Shown here one piece after another: positions 37,141 to 49,818 of a stretch of 64,000 nucleotides of DNA (position 1 is its first letter; the number at the start of each line of letters is the position of its first letter). The position numbers and the translations under genes were made by a program. The stretch spans positions 15,844,788 through 15,908,787 of the forward strand of contig OW387136.1 of NCBI GenBank assembly GCA_936440205.1. The letters run 5' to 3'. The notes below the pieces were generated by a model. The model was not told the origin of the DNA. It saw only the letters and a program-made list of their open reading frames with translations, and did no database searches. Source of the DNA: Lepidonotus clava. Lineage: Eukaryota; Annelida; Polychaeta; Phyllodocida; Polynoidae.

Positions 37141-39125
37141 TACCCAGGAAACACACAACGTAAATGCAACGTTGTGTTTAGGTTGTATTTTGGTAACGTT
37201 GTGATAGTACCTCCCAGCAACGTTGCAACAACGTCAAAGTACGTTACATCACAACGTGATAGCAACGTGGTAATAAAACGTTGCCACCACGTTGCTGTCA
37301 CAACGTTGCATACACCTCTTGTTTACATGTTGTATGCACGTTGTCATAAACCATAAGGCAACATGCAACCTATATCTTTTATGTGAGGAAATGGTTATGT
37401 AACTTGGTGACCTAGGAACCGTCGAGTGTCACTTAGCTCGGACCTTCAGGTGACTGCAGTTGGTCAGAAGGTTAAAATCTCCAGAAGGGGAAGGACATAC
37501 ATGTGTACTTAGCTGGCGAATCCAGGTGAGAAATCTCCATTGTACCTTGTTCTTAATTCATCAGTTTCAACAGAATAATATTTTCAAGTGTGACAATCCT
37601 GCTTTATAAAAGTCGCCATCCTTATGTACTGATAATTCAAAACAATAAGAATATCTTACCCATTTCTCACAATTGTCCATTATTCTACATTTAGATTTTA
37701 TGTTGGTTATTGATTTGGTTGTCTTTTTTTTCGCATAAGGATAAGTCATTCAATTTACATAAAAGGACTAGATATAGTCCATTTTAACAAAGAGAGTATA
37801 AATTGATAATCCCCGCCCTTATGTTGATGGGTGCATCAAACCACATGTAGTACTGTGCGACTGGGCCAGGATGCTGGGGCTGAGTTACATAACCTGTCCC
37901 GGGGTGTGCGACACTCCTTTAATAGTGCTAATTATAGACACTCCTCCTGGGTTATGTAAGTTGCCCCGGCCTATACTTCCCACAGCGAGCAGTAGTGTAT
38001 TTTCTTGCAGGGGTCTAATTTCATGCATCACATTTGTTTAGGGCTTGTATTTTTCATTTATTGTAGTATCATTAACAACTGTTAGCAAAAAGGTGCAGCA
38101 TAGTCACTCATTAACTCATACTTTGTTTTCATGAGCGCATTATCAAAGGAATTGATTCAGTTGAATTTGCAAATATATGTGGGTTTTTTAGCAATTTTAT
38201 TATATTTTTTATATGACAAACATTTCTTTTATTTTTAGATAATACGTCTAACACTGAGAAAATGTCATTTACGATAAATATTACATAATCTGGAAGAGAT
38301 AACCTATCATTTCAAGGAGATGCACATGTTCTGTGATTATAAGCATTGCAGACAAACATTCTAATGCCTTAGACCATAGGGGAGGACTAAATACACACAG
38401 CCTATGTCTAATTTCACGCATGGAAAGCCTATTATAATTTATCATACTATGGTGAACGTGGCAGGCTTGTTTCATTGCGACCGTGTTAATTCATTATACT
38501 GTGTGAAATTAGACCTTACTCATTATAAAAACGAGCATTTGTATTATACTTGTTTAAAGTGCATTTATTTCTAGGCATTCCCCTTTACGGATTCATGCTT
38601 ACATATGTTGCTGTATGAGTTTGTAATATGACATGTTATTATGCCAGAGTTACCTTTTGATAATAATCAACAATTTTGTTTTCAATACTTTATGAAATAA
38701 TTATATCTTTGTTTTCAGGTTTTCCTCCACTTCACACAGGCCTAAAATCGCCAAATGGAAGGAGCTATCCATCACACAGTGTAATAAAACAATAACTTAC
38801 TGAATAAAGTTGGTGTTTTGTTATTCTTTCAATAAAATCACTGCCAGTAGTGGAAAAATATTTTGAACAACGTTGTGGCAACGTAACTGGGAGTCTACAA
38901 TTTTACGTTGTGACAACGTAAAATAACTACGTTGTCACAACAGACCACTGACAACGTTGTCTATTTGTTGTGAGAAGGTGCTGGTACAACGTAATTTACA
39001 ACGTTGTGACAACGTGTCTAGGAGTCTACATTTTTACGTTGTCACAACGAGAAACTGCAACGTTGCTACAACAAAAACACAACGTTGTCACAACGTTGTA
39101 GCAACGTGATTTTGTTTGCTGGGTA
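37141..39125. mobile_element. Non-autonomous TIR DNA transposon, ~1.98 kb
   Basis: The ends are inverted: TACCCAGGAAAC at 37141 and the complement of TACCCAGCAAAC at 39125. The insertion is bounded by TA. Long sub-terminal arms (37141-37370 and 38865-39125) consist of many copies of the palindrome-rich word ACAACGTTGT in various forms. The middle (37380-38860) is ~1.5 kb with no transposase ORF, but it has splice-like sites and AATAAA hexamers near 38810-38835. The superfamily is not assigned. Confidence 0.7.
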
Positions 39126-39232
39126 CATTGAGATTGATAAATGAATTCTCTGATAGATCCATCATCATAGGGATTGCTAGTCTACAGATATATGTGTCTA
39201 CATAGTGGTTACTGCACAGACATATGTCTCTA

Positions 39233-39525
39233 CAGTGGCTACTGTACAGGCTTTTACTGGTGCTGCCACCTAGCAGATTTTGATGGAGTAACTCTGAGTG
39301 GAGTGCATCTCAGCCAATCAGATTACTGCATTCTGTGGATGGCTAGCATTCAGTGTAACATAGTCCAGCCTGCATATAATGTCTGCACAGTGGCTACTGT
39401 ACAGGCTAATTCTGGTGCTGCCACCTAGCATATTTGGATGAAGTGCACCTCAGCCAATCAGATTGCTGCATTCTGTGGATGGCTAACATTCTGTGTAACA
39501 TAGACCAACCTGCATATAGAGTTGA
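39233..39525 (+). repeat. Tandem duplication, 155-bp unit x2
   Basis: Units begin CAGTGGCTACTGTACAGGCT at 39233 and 39388 and share GGTGCTGCCACCTAGCA, CAGCCAATCAGATT and TGTGGATGGCTA. Confidence 0.9.
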
Positions 39526-39832
39526 AACTGACCTCTTGAAATTAAGCAAAAAGATTTGACCTTTATCTATCTAAATAAGAAATAATAAATCTAAACAAAA
39601 ATTAGGAGAAGATTAGTGTTACACTGAATTATTTATCAACATCTTGGTGTGCTTATTTCATTCATAGATAGAAGGGGAAGTATGTCCCATAATTGTCTCA
39701 TTCTAGCATGTGTTCAATGGAGGCAAATTTGGTCAGTTATTTGGGAGATTTGCACACGGCCCACTTTTGAATTCCAACAGTTCCTTCTATATAGTGAAAT
39801 CATTGAGGTACAATTGGGATTTTCAGTGAGAT

Positions 39833-40368
39833 TGAACTATAGAGGTTAATTATCTGCTATTTGTAGTGTACGTAAATTGTTGTAATTAGGTTATAGATAA
39901 TAACTAGCTCCGTACGCAGTCTCCTCCTCGTCGACTGCTGTTGTCCAATACTTAATTATAGTTCCAACATCATGTAAGACATGAACATTCGTGTGAAAGG
40001 ATATTGTTTGTTTATCATCCAGTGTATAGTTGCTTTGTGACAAGAACTTGATTGACCATGATCAGTCCCGAGGTAGGATTCCCCTCAAACACTTTCAGTC
40101 AACGCTCCCGCGCTGTTACACGATTTCGATGCCTCTATCCAGAACCAAGACTGCAGCTTAAAGGTCCAACCTTTCCAGGATGTTACTCACACAGCGTTAC
40201 AGCGAACTCTGACTGACTGAGAGCAAACACGCTCTTTTCGTATGGTACGTCACACCGTGACTCCTCCCCCATTTCACTATTGACAAAGTGAAACATGGCT
40301 TGCACGTGCGCTTCTAAAGCTCACGGTGTAGTGCCTACAAACATGGACTGGCCACCCGCGTCAGTACA
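39833..40368. mobile_element. Solo LTR (copy C, 536 bp)
   Basis: It has TG...CA ends (TGAACTATAGAGG ... GTCAGTACA) and a perfect 4-bp target duplication AGAT (39829-39832 and 40369-40372). It aligns end to end with the copy at 13992-14526 in the same orientation. No internal region adjoins it. Confidence 0.85.
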
Positions 40369-40710
40369 AGATTTAGCACCCTTATTAACGTCCCATATGT
40401 TGTATCAAATATTAAAACTGTTACATCTATAGTTGACTGAAGGTTACTTTACTAATTTGTCTTATGTATTCTTCCTAAAACAAAAGAATTACTCTCCTGC
40501 TTCAAAATGGGACACACATTGTTTTTAATGATATGCTTACCAGCATTATCTGTTGATAATGTACACACTTTTGACAAGGGAGGCTCCTGGTTTAAGATAA
40601 TACCCATGGCTCTGAGTCTCCATTATGTTCCCTGATTAGTTTTTTTGTGCAATAGCTGTATTGAAAATTGAGTTTTAATGTCTAGATGACACCCCTTATA
40701 TTCTAACTGT

Positions 40711-40902
40711 TCCTGCAACACAGCACCGCCTGGTGGCTCAGCCTAACACTACCTAACCCACCATCACAAGCCAGCCTGCCAGCCTCACCCTGTTCCTCCA
40801 TGTATGCAGAGAGGGAGTGCTGAGTTACCAGTCTCCTCCTAAAGGTATATACATACTGTGTGAATTATTGCACAATTGATAGGGGGGAACCACCAGTTTC
40901 TT
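40711..40902 (+). repeat. 192-bp dispersed direct repeat, unit 1
   Basis: It begins TCCTGCAACACAGCACCGCC and ends near GGGGGAACCACCAGTTTCTT. It is over 90% identical by eye to 42589-42781. Neither copy has an open frame conserved in both. Confidence 0.9.
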
Positions 40903-41452
40903 CAGTTATGACATCAGTTTCTTTTCCTATTTGATAAATTGTTCTTGAAAAGCAATCATTGAATATATGCTGCCTACTCTTAAAATGGTCATTGTATCTT
41001 TATGGTTAAAATAGTAAACCTATGTTAAAAAGAGTTGGTCTTGTCTTTCTCAATTGCCTCTATTTATTGTATAAATCAATGTAAATTATACTAAAACAGG
41101 AAAATCCAGGATATGTAAACGTCTAAGCTTTATGAGAAGGCCATCCACTTTAATATACTTGCCGTTACTACTTTCCGACTTATTAAGTGATCAGACATCA
41201 ATAAAGTAAGGCTGTCAACTTTTTATACTGTTACATGAGGAAGAATCACTTTATATACCTGCATTCAAAATTATAAAGGCTTTAGTGTCTACAAATCTAT
41301 GGCAATCATGTTAGATTTGCTTATTGCCAAGTATTGCTTTTTGTACTGAAAGAAGCTCAAGTTCAACTGAATTTAAATCTAATCTTGATTCCAACTTGTG
41401 TTTTTAGCTTATAGCAAAGAACAAGAAACAAATCAAATTAAGAATAGTAATT
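40903..41452. other. Non-coding stretch
   Basis: AT-rich, with no gene. It lies just beyond a minus-strand AATAAA at 41453-41458 that could be a distal end of the CELF transcript. Confidence 0.4.
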
Positions 41453-42588
41453 TTATTTCCATTTTTTTCTCTTTACAATGGCAACCCACAAAACAATGCA
41501 CACTAAGAAACTAACTTGTACAATACTGCAGAAGGGCCTGGACATCCTTCTCACATAGGTTAACATAGTGCACAGCCTGCGTGCGCAGCCCATGCGCTGG
41601 ACGAGGGACAGAGGCGACACCTGCCAGGGAGTACGGACATCAGTCAAATGTTGACGGTGCAGGTTTGAACAGTAAACTTGGTGTGATAGGAGTAGGCGTG
41701 CACAGTGTGACCGAGTCTCCGTCCGCGGCCTCAGCTAGAGATCTGGTTCCCTCAAAGAGCTGCTCCTTACATGGGAGCCCCAGAGCTGCTCACCCTCCTG
41801 CTCACAGTCCATTATACAGGTGCTCTATTTTGGTTTTGTTTCCTTAAGGTAGCATACGTACTCGCCAGAACGCCACAGACTGACAATAATCTAGCCTCAT
41901 CTAAAGGGACATCGGTGACACCATATAGTAACATAACCAGTACTGACTGGGCTTTTTCATAGCCGACTGGTGTACACAACGTATATATGCTTATGGCGAC
42001 AGCCAGCCAATCTATTTGTTTGTTTTCTTTACCACACATGCAGCGAATACACTTACGGTGTACACGCACGGTGAATATACCACACACACAAATCCCAGTA
42101 TTGTAAAAGTTGGACAGACCTAACAACGACAATCAGTGATTGAATAAAAGAAAAAAACATTCACTAACCCCTCACAATGAAAGGGGCAATAACAATTATG
42201 CACATTGGTAATTATGGCCAGGCTTGTATGAAAAAAACGGTATATATAATATATTTCCTGTGAATCCATCTTTCTCAGTGCCACTCTACAATGTCTAAAC
42301 TCATCCTGTAGGCATTCATATTGGTTTGTACAAATTCCCCCCTTATTAGGCAATATACATGAATCGTCCTTCAAAAAAGCTGAAAGCCTCCTATAGTGTT
42401 ATTATTAATTCGTGGCAAGCAGACTGACCATGTCAGAGTCTGACTATCAAGAATAGTTTATACAGTTTGATCATCGTGTGAAGGTAAAGAGCTTGCTGGG
42501 AGACTTTCTTCCCAATACTTGTAAAATACGACAGTAACAGAGAACGGTCATCTCTCGACAGCTCTGCACATCGGTGCCACGTACTCGG

Positions 42589-42781
42589 TCCTGCAACACA
42601 GCACCGCCTGGTGGCTCAGCCCCACACTACCTAACCCACCATCACAAGCCAGCCTGCCAGCCTCACCCTGTTTCCTACATGTATGCAGAGAGGGAGTGCC
42701 GAGTTACCAGTCTCCTCCCAAAGGTATATAAATACTGTGTGAATCATTGCACGATTGAGAAGGGGGAACCGCCAGTTTCTT
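42589..42781 (+). repeat. 192-bp dispersed direct repeat, unit 2
   Basis: Second copy of 40711-40902, in direct orientation 1.88 kb away. Confidence 0.9.
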
Positions 42782-44104
42782 TTGCTATACACACAGCTTT
42801 GGAAACCTGTCACCCTTATTTTTTTCACTACACACACAGTGAAGCTTTTTTATTTCTGCTTCAAGAAAATCATATTCATAAAGCCAGGTCTACAATGCAT
42901 GTCTAGGCGCTACCATGAGCATACTGGGGGTCATTTTCCGTTTGATCCTTTTAGCTCATTAACAACGATAGTGGATCTACAAGGTAATTTGATTGTAACA
43001 TGATTAGTTGGTACTCCAAAACAGTAAGTGACTAGTGCTCATCAGGGATAAAGTAACTGAACCTTTTTAATATTATGCTTTTTTGATAATGGAATAAGTA
43101 CAAGATTACAAATAAAAAAGTTTAATTCATATTCAGCAGCAAAGCTAAGATTATATAAGCTACCAGGCAGGCGGGGTTATTTTGCGTAGACTGCTATAGA
43201 CATCACTCTACATATTATATCCCAACCAAAAATTCTACAGCCTAAAAAGTTACCTTTTTACATGGAGTGTTATTGTATTCCATACAACTTGGGGGATAAC
43301 GGGACACATGGTTATGACGGCTACACTGTAGCTGCCTCGTTTGATTTATTCATTAGAAGTTAGCTGGCATTGGATATGATACAAGAGGTAGTAAGAATAA
43401 TAGAGTAGTTTCAATTATAGTGTGTGGCATCAACACCAGACGGTGCTGCAGTAGCATAAGGAAAGGCGAGATGGGGCACCTAAGGGACACAGTCCCACCC
43501 GGCGGATACAAGTCATGCAAAACCTGCATGACAACAACGTACAAGGATATATCTTTAAACTTTCTGTTGAGTGAAATCTCTACATTTTGGCTTGGAAAAA
43601 CTGCGTCATTGCCTAACATACCCTACAGAACCTTTGATAGTATACACAGCTTATCATTTAACAGTTGTGAACTTAATTTGAAACAAAATTGGGCATAATC
43701 CAATGTACATTATGACAATCACTATCATCATAAAAGAGACTGGAACCCTTGTTTACCTTTGCGCGTTCAATATTCTTATTCTACATGGTCATTACAAAGC
43801 TTAAGAAACAGTCTTGATTTATATCTTCACAAGGATAAAAGTGCCTGTACCAAAGTCCTAAAGCCTAAACCCCTCCCCCCTATCTCTAAATAACTATAAC
43901 AATGGGCGAACCAACGAAACCATGTCGTTGATCGAACCCTGACCCGGGCGGATCCTAGAACCGTGAAGCAAAGTGCTCAGACACTTGAATCAATGATATA
44001 AGATGGTGCCATGCTGAGCCAGAGGTCAGCAGGTTACTAGGTCAAAGGTCACTAGTAGTAATAAAAAACAAAGGGGCAGATCTGGATACGAATGGCACAG
44101 CGCT

Positions 44105-44175
44105 GACATCGGGCGCACTGCTGCCCGATGTCTCTTGACTAGATCTAGCCTGGCGAATGCCGGCTAAGAGCGCTT
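44105..44175. other. Two adjacent hairpins
   Basis: GACATCGGGC (44105-44114) pairs perfectly with GCCCGATGTC (44123-44132) across an 8-base loop. About 25 bases on, GGCTAA pairs with TTAGCC in a second small stem-loop. No known RNA family is recognised. Confidence 0.5.
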
Positions 44176-47100
44176 TAGCCGTAGGCAAGAAAAACATGTA
44201 GGTGTATTAATATTATCATACAGCATGGCTTGTTTAAATGTACCAATCACATCACCATCCCTAAATTCTCATCTTCATCATCATCATGATCAGTATCAAC
44301 TTCAGTCAGGATATTTTGTTGAATGGCTAAAAAGAAAAAGATACAAAGTCCTTTCTTTCCTCATCTCTCCCTGTTCCTCCACTAGAAACGTAAACAACTA
44401 AAAAGCTTCTGAGCCGCCTCTCTGTCATTGAGCACCCCTTTGGTTAACTTAAAGCTTGGATTTGGATGATTTGTCTTATTTTCCTCCTTGTTATTTGTTA
44501 TATCTTCCCTAGATTTCCATTTTACTTTATGATTAAAATTAAAACAGTGTTTTTGATCTGACTATACAGTCCAGGACCTGTGGTCTGCACATCCCATTCT
44601 CTAGTAGTGTTTGTCACCAGGGTGCCTCAAGGACATCAGCAGCAGCAGTAGACACTGGAGGATGTCCTCTGGTCACCAGCCCCTGGCCACACTTCGCCCA
44701 GTCCCAGGCCACCAGGATGGGGTCACGATCGTGGCAAAAGTGATATACAAACATACAAACATGTATTCCTGAGTTCCTGGGCCAACAGATCAGAGTTGGG
44801 ACATTCCTGATTCAGTTGTCATGGTAACTTTGTTTTTTTTCATCATTAGTGGAGCAATATCACAGTATCACAGCTCACGTAGTTTGTCGTCGGAACCGAC
44901 CCGTGCTTTATCATTCCCCTCTTTTTTTCATTTGTTTTTTTATCCTTAAGTCAACGTAAACTAAAGTAAAGCTTATATTTACTGATTATACTTTTCATTT
45001 TTTTCATCTTTACCTCCCAAAACGTCTGTAGGGTGACCACCCGAACATTTCTTTCCCTCGCAAAAACACCAGCAAAATTGATATTTTCCTACTGTACACA
45101 TGGTGGGATATTATTGCTTTGGACGTTAGACTCTCGAGGAGAAACTGTGCAGAGTGTCTCAGTTTTAGTTTGTCGACCACAGCCATGCAGTACTATTTAC
45201 CACAAGAACTCAGTATCAATAAGTATGTCATGTAGTTGGCAGAACAGTAGTATACACCTTTTGACCAAGGATTCAAGGAGTCCACATGCGAACCTGGCAA
45301 GAAGTTTTTTATCCTAAAAAAACAGTCAACCTCAAGTTCATGTACCCATCATAGCAGCTAGCTTTCAATCAATCCAGATGACGATAGTTACAGGACATAT
45401 CCTAACCCATTAGCATACTTGCAAACCACTGGAAACTTAGTTTTGACAGAGAACAGATTGACACTCAGGCTCTGATAAGATTATGGTAGTTTTCTCCTGG
45501 TGATGGCTTCCTACAGAGTGTCAATTGTGACTAAAAGCAATGAGTGGACCGGGAATTATTTGTCCTTTTTTCTGTTCAGTTGAGATCTAGGCCCCAGGCC
45601 TTCTGTATGTATGCATACACAGACAAGACTCTAAAAAACACAAGTAGATATACTTGAAGCACCGATGTGGTAACAAAGATCGTCCAGTTTAAACACACTT
45701 CTTGTGACAATGATTATGTTGGATCAGTAACATGAATTTTTGGCACTGTTTTTAGCCCCTTTTCCCCTCACAAACATATAGGAGGTTATCCTCTTCTTCT
45801 TCCTAACCATACTACAGTTTTGATATCAGTATTCGGATGGACAAGCTTTCACATGTTCGACAAACAATTGGACATTCGCTGAAAGTACATGTATGTTTCC
45901 CCTACTAATGCGTACCATAGGTCACAACTGGGCATTCAAAACAGACTGCAGTCTTATAAAGACACCATAATATCCATTTACATACATGGCTGTATGTAAG
46001 TAAACAATTGTGTATCAATTAAGCTTTACAAGGGCTTCACCCTTATTACAATCAATGTACCCGATTCAACAAGAATTGTTAACTTTTTAACAGAGGTCGA
46101 CGTACTACGCGGCTTTTTCGTTTATTGTGCGGAGACATTCGCAAACGGATGACAATTTAAGACCCGAACTCTTTTTCCTTTAAACAAAAGCAATGCTTTT
46201 TCTTCATTATTCCGTTTAAAACTCTGCAGGATATGTAGTACTATGTAATAACAACTGAGACCAGGCCCAGCGGTAACAACAAGGCTATTTTCATCATCAT
46301 CATCATGATCATTGTACAACAGTTCATCATAGATAGACGTTTAAAGGCGAGCTGCCACTAGGTGAGAATTGTTTAAAGGATTGACCCACTTTTCGGTGAG
46401 CCACTCACTCATGAGCAGCTCACACTCACCTTGGAAACAGATTATTGAGGACTCGACAGGGAGATTATGAACATTCATATTAAACACAGATGGCCTCAGA
46501 CCCTGGCCACTCCACCATGGGATAACTCAGTCTTGCATGTCCCAACTCTGTCTGGTTGCCAAAATGGATTAATAATAATAAAGGGCTCCTTTTTAGTTCA
46601 CCAACAGTACGCTACTCTCCCCTTACTCCAGAGAACGGAGTAATATTCCACATTTATCTTTTTATATGTTTACAGTTTCGGTCACAGATCACCAGTTGTA
46701 GTAGTAATAATAATAGTACATAATTATGATATTGGTAGTGATAAACCACTTGTGTCTTACTGTGTACTGGTTTTTGTTTCGTAGCGATAAAACAATAATA
46801 GAAGTATGCTTTTTCTCTCTCGTCAAATCACACATGTAATACAACAAGAAAGCAACGTTAACAACTTTGAACACTGCAAACAAAACTACAACATGCCATC
46901 TTGTTTGGTTCTACAGATTAAAACACGTCTCGGAAAAAAACAACGAAAACTACCTCAAGGATAGTTTTTCTGATAACGCTGTCGGAGCCCACAGCTTATA
47001 GTACCTCAATTAGGACTGCCTTATTTGCAAAAAGTAACATTGTACGCCTATTTCCTGAGAGATACTTTCAAACATTTATACGCAGAGACAACACCAACAA

Positions 47101-49818
47101 CTTTGAAATCCACTCATGTGGCAAGATTTGTGATATATTCATAACTTAGTTAGTGAGCGGCAAAAAGTACATGTACACCCCAAACTGTAATAACGGGCCA
47201 TCACCAGTTTGGCTGTGGCAGCAAAGATCCCTCATAAGACGAAGTACGTACAGTTTGTAATTTTCTTTTCTCTTAAGTCTACTACACTACACTTATCACA
47301 AGAATAACTTCAAAAAACGACACAAAACAGCCCAAAAATACACAATAAAACCTTTGAAGGTACTGCAACTTGGCAACACTAATAATCCTGCCGACTGAAA
47401 GTATCTCCCAGGTGCTTCACTGTGGTGGAGTTAGCCTGGCGCGGAGCCCCGGGGCAGAGTGGATTAGATGTGGCCTTAGGACGAACACGACGCATTGACG
47501 ACGACGCGACAGGAGAAGTTGGAGAGAACAAGGACGCACGCTAACATGGGGGACACACGCCACGTGTTATCTATGAGAGAAGATAAGCCAAAAGGGGAGA
47601 AAATTAAAAGTATTCCAGCAGCAGCAAAAACATATACAGGTCAACGGTCACTCCCTTGTTGCTCAAAAACTGCCTTATTGAATGTAGAAAGTGCTATTTG
47701 TCATTGATCAAGTTTGCTGAGTGAATTATTCTGATATTGAACAAGGACGCTACTTGGTGAAATTAGCTCTAATTGTAATTATTTGATTTGTTACATTTGC
47801 ATAGGTTATTGGTAAATCAACTATGTAATTTAATAAGGATCACAAAAGGGATAGGTTTTGATTGCAATTTATTGTTCGGCATATAATTAGGAATAGTGCA
47901 AACATAGACATTAGGTTGCTCTGCTACTTTGATGTTGCAAGTTGTGAAAACTTAATGTGAAGCAAAGCATTCGGTGGTGGGAAGGGTTTAATTTGAGTGG
48001 AGAAACTATGCAGATTCACAAGTACAGAAACAACATGCAGATGATTGACCGTGCACGATGAGATCACAGACATTCGTTTGACAACATCAAAAAGTAGTCT
48101 TTCACACTTTAAGATTTCATTTTGTCGTTAACCATGAGACTTTACAGTAATCAAAGTTATATCTTAGCTACCAGTTTACGATGAAGCAATTTAGAAACTT
48201 AGTTAAAGTTAATGATTTAATCAAAGTTTCAATTAGCCTACCAATGTACAATAAAGCAATTTAGAAACTTAATTGCAGTTAATTTTTTTGAGGAAAATAA
48301 ATGTCTGGATCAAAGCAGAGGGCCAAATACCTAGTATCACACTGAATTGTCTTGAAGCAAATTGCAATTTGAAAATTAAAGTTTTGTGTTACTAATTTCT
48401 ATTAATTTACAGAACATCTCAGAGTTTCAAAGACGGCTCATTCTTGCTAATCCACAAAATTATCGACAAAGAAGCAAATACCATAGACCAAAAGTAAAGA
48501 ATGCCCCTCCCCCAAGTCTCCAAAAGTTATAAAGTATGAAAAAAACAAAGGCTAACTTTTACTTATATACTCAGACACTCATGAAAGCTATGGGTGTGCT
48601 TGTGAAAATGGAGATGTTGGTGATGAGTTAGAAAATGAGACTAGAGAAATCAGCGATGGGTGTGGAGCTGACAGGATCATGCAATCAGCAAAGTAGGCTT
48701 TCACAACACAACACTCAGGCAGCAGAGTCAAAATACAAGCCCAAGGGAGTGAACTAGTCAACCGAGCTACACTCAAACGATGCTACACACATTGAATATA
48801 AAAAAAAGGGTAAGGAAACAGAAAAAACATTCAGCATGGGGGTCTACGGGAGCCGCTCCCGGAGGACTCAGGCTCATCAGGATGTAAAGATGACAACACA
48901 CGAGCAAGTAACGAAGGTGGGGCGAGTTGTAGTAGTCGAGAGGAACAACGTCCACGTTTTGAGCACACAAGACTGTTTTTGGACAATAGTAAAAACTCTA
49001 CTGGGACATGACACTGAGTAGCCATCGACAAACAGTCCCATAAACTTTCCTGTCACAACTGGGTGAAGGGGGATATCATTTTTTCCTTTCATGAATTTTC
49101 ATTTATTTGTTGCCATCTTTATTCTACTGTACAAACACTGTGTATCTGCAAGTGGTCCAAACGGAGGGGTTGAGGGGAACACCTTACATCTGACAGAGTT
49201 ATTGGGGTGGGGAAAAGGGAGGGAGGGAGGCACAATAAACACAAAACACACAGGGCACACACTGATTCCGTACAACTCCAAGGTGGCTGACAATCTGGGA
49301 CATTCTCACATAAACCCACATCCTCTGAGGACACTTTTAAAAACTACTCAAATTTCAAAATACTATCCTTCACAAATTTTATTTGACATTTATAAATGCT
49401 AGTCAATTTCAAAACGCTATCTGATACAATTTTATCAAATGGCACCTTTTAATATATATATAGAAAATATACTCTTCTCTATGATAATAATAATAATGAG
49501 GTATGGCTAGTTTTCAAATAAAATATGTACAAATAGATATATCACAGATTCCAGTTTATTAACCACCAGTGTAGTTCTCTTTGGGACATGCACATACAAT
49601 GCGTAGTTGACCAAGATCAGGCTCGAGACATCATGGCAATTTCCAATGTTGCATTTGACACCCTGAATAATACGATATTACACGTATGTACAGTTCAAAA
49701 CGGGAGTTACAATGTAGCCTCCTCTGCCTTGGTTAACCACTGTCCTTGACGGCTCAGAGGGTGGGTAGACTAGGCCGGGGGCCGGGGGCGGGGGACCTAC
49801 CTGTTAGCTCGGCCCACG

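Larger units (their letters stand above)
41453..49800 (-). other. Non-coding region downstream of the CELF stop, possibly long or spliced 3' UTR
   Basis: 8.3 kb without a supported ORF on either strand. Minus-strand AATAAA hexamers occur at 49555-49560, 49378-49383 and 41453-41458. CELF1/2 genes in other animals have long 3' UTRs, so part of this is probably transcribed. It contains the second 192-bp repeat (42589-42781) and a hairpin pair at 44105-44175. Confidence 0.4.

Noticed and set aside
41453-41847. Overlapping ORFs of 64-88 codons on both strands in a GC-rich patch
   Set aside because: No splice context, no codon bias favouring one frame and no recognisable protein. More likely UTR.
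43895-44000. tRNA-like sequence on the minus strand with a GGTTCGATC B-box-like word
   Set aside because: The T-arm does not pair and no good A box or acceptor stem was found. At most it is a decayed SINE head.
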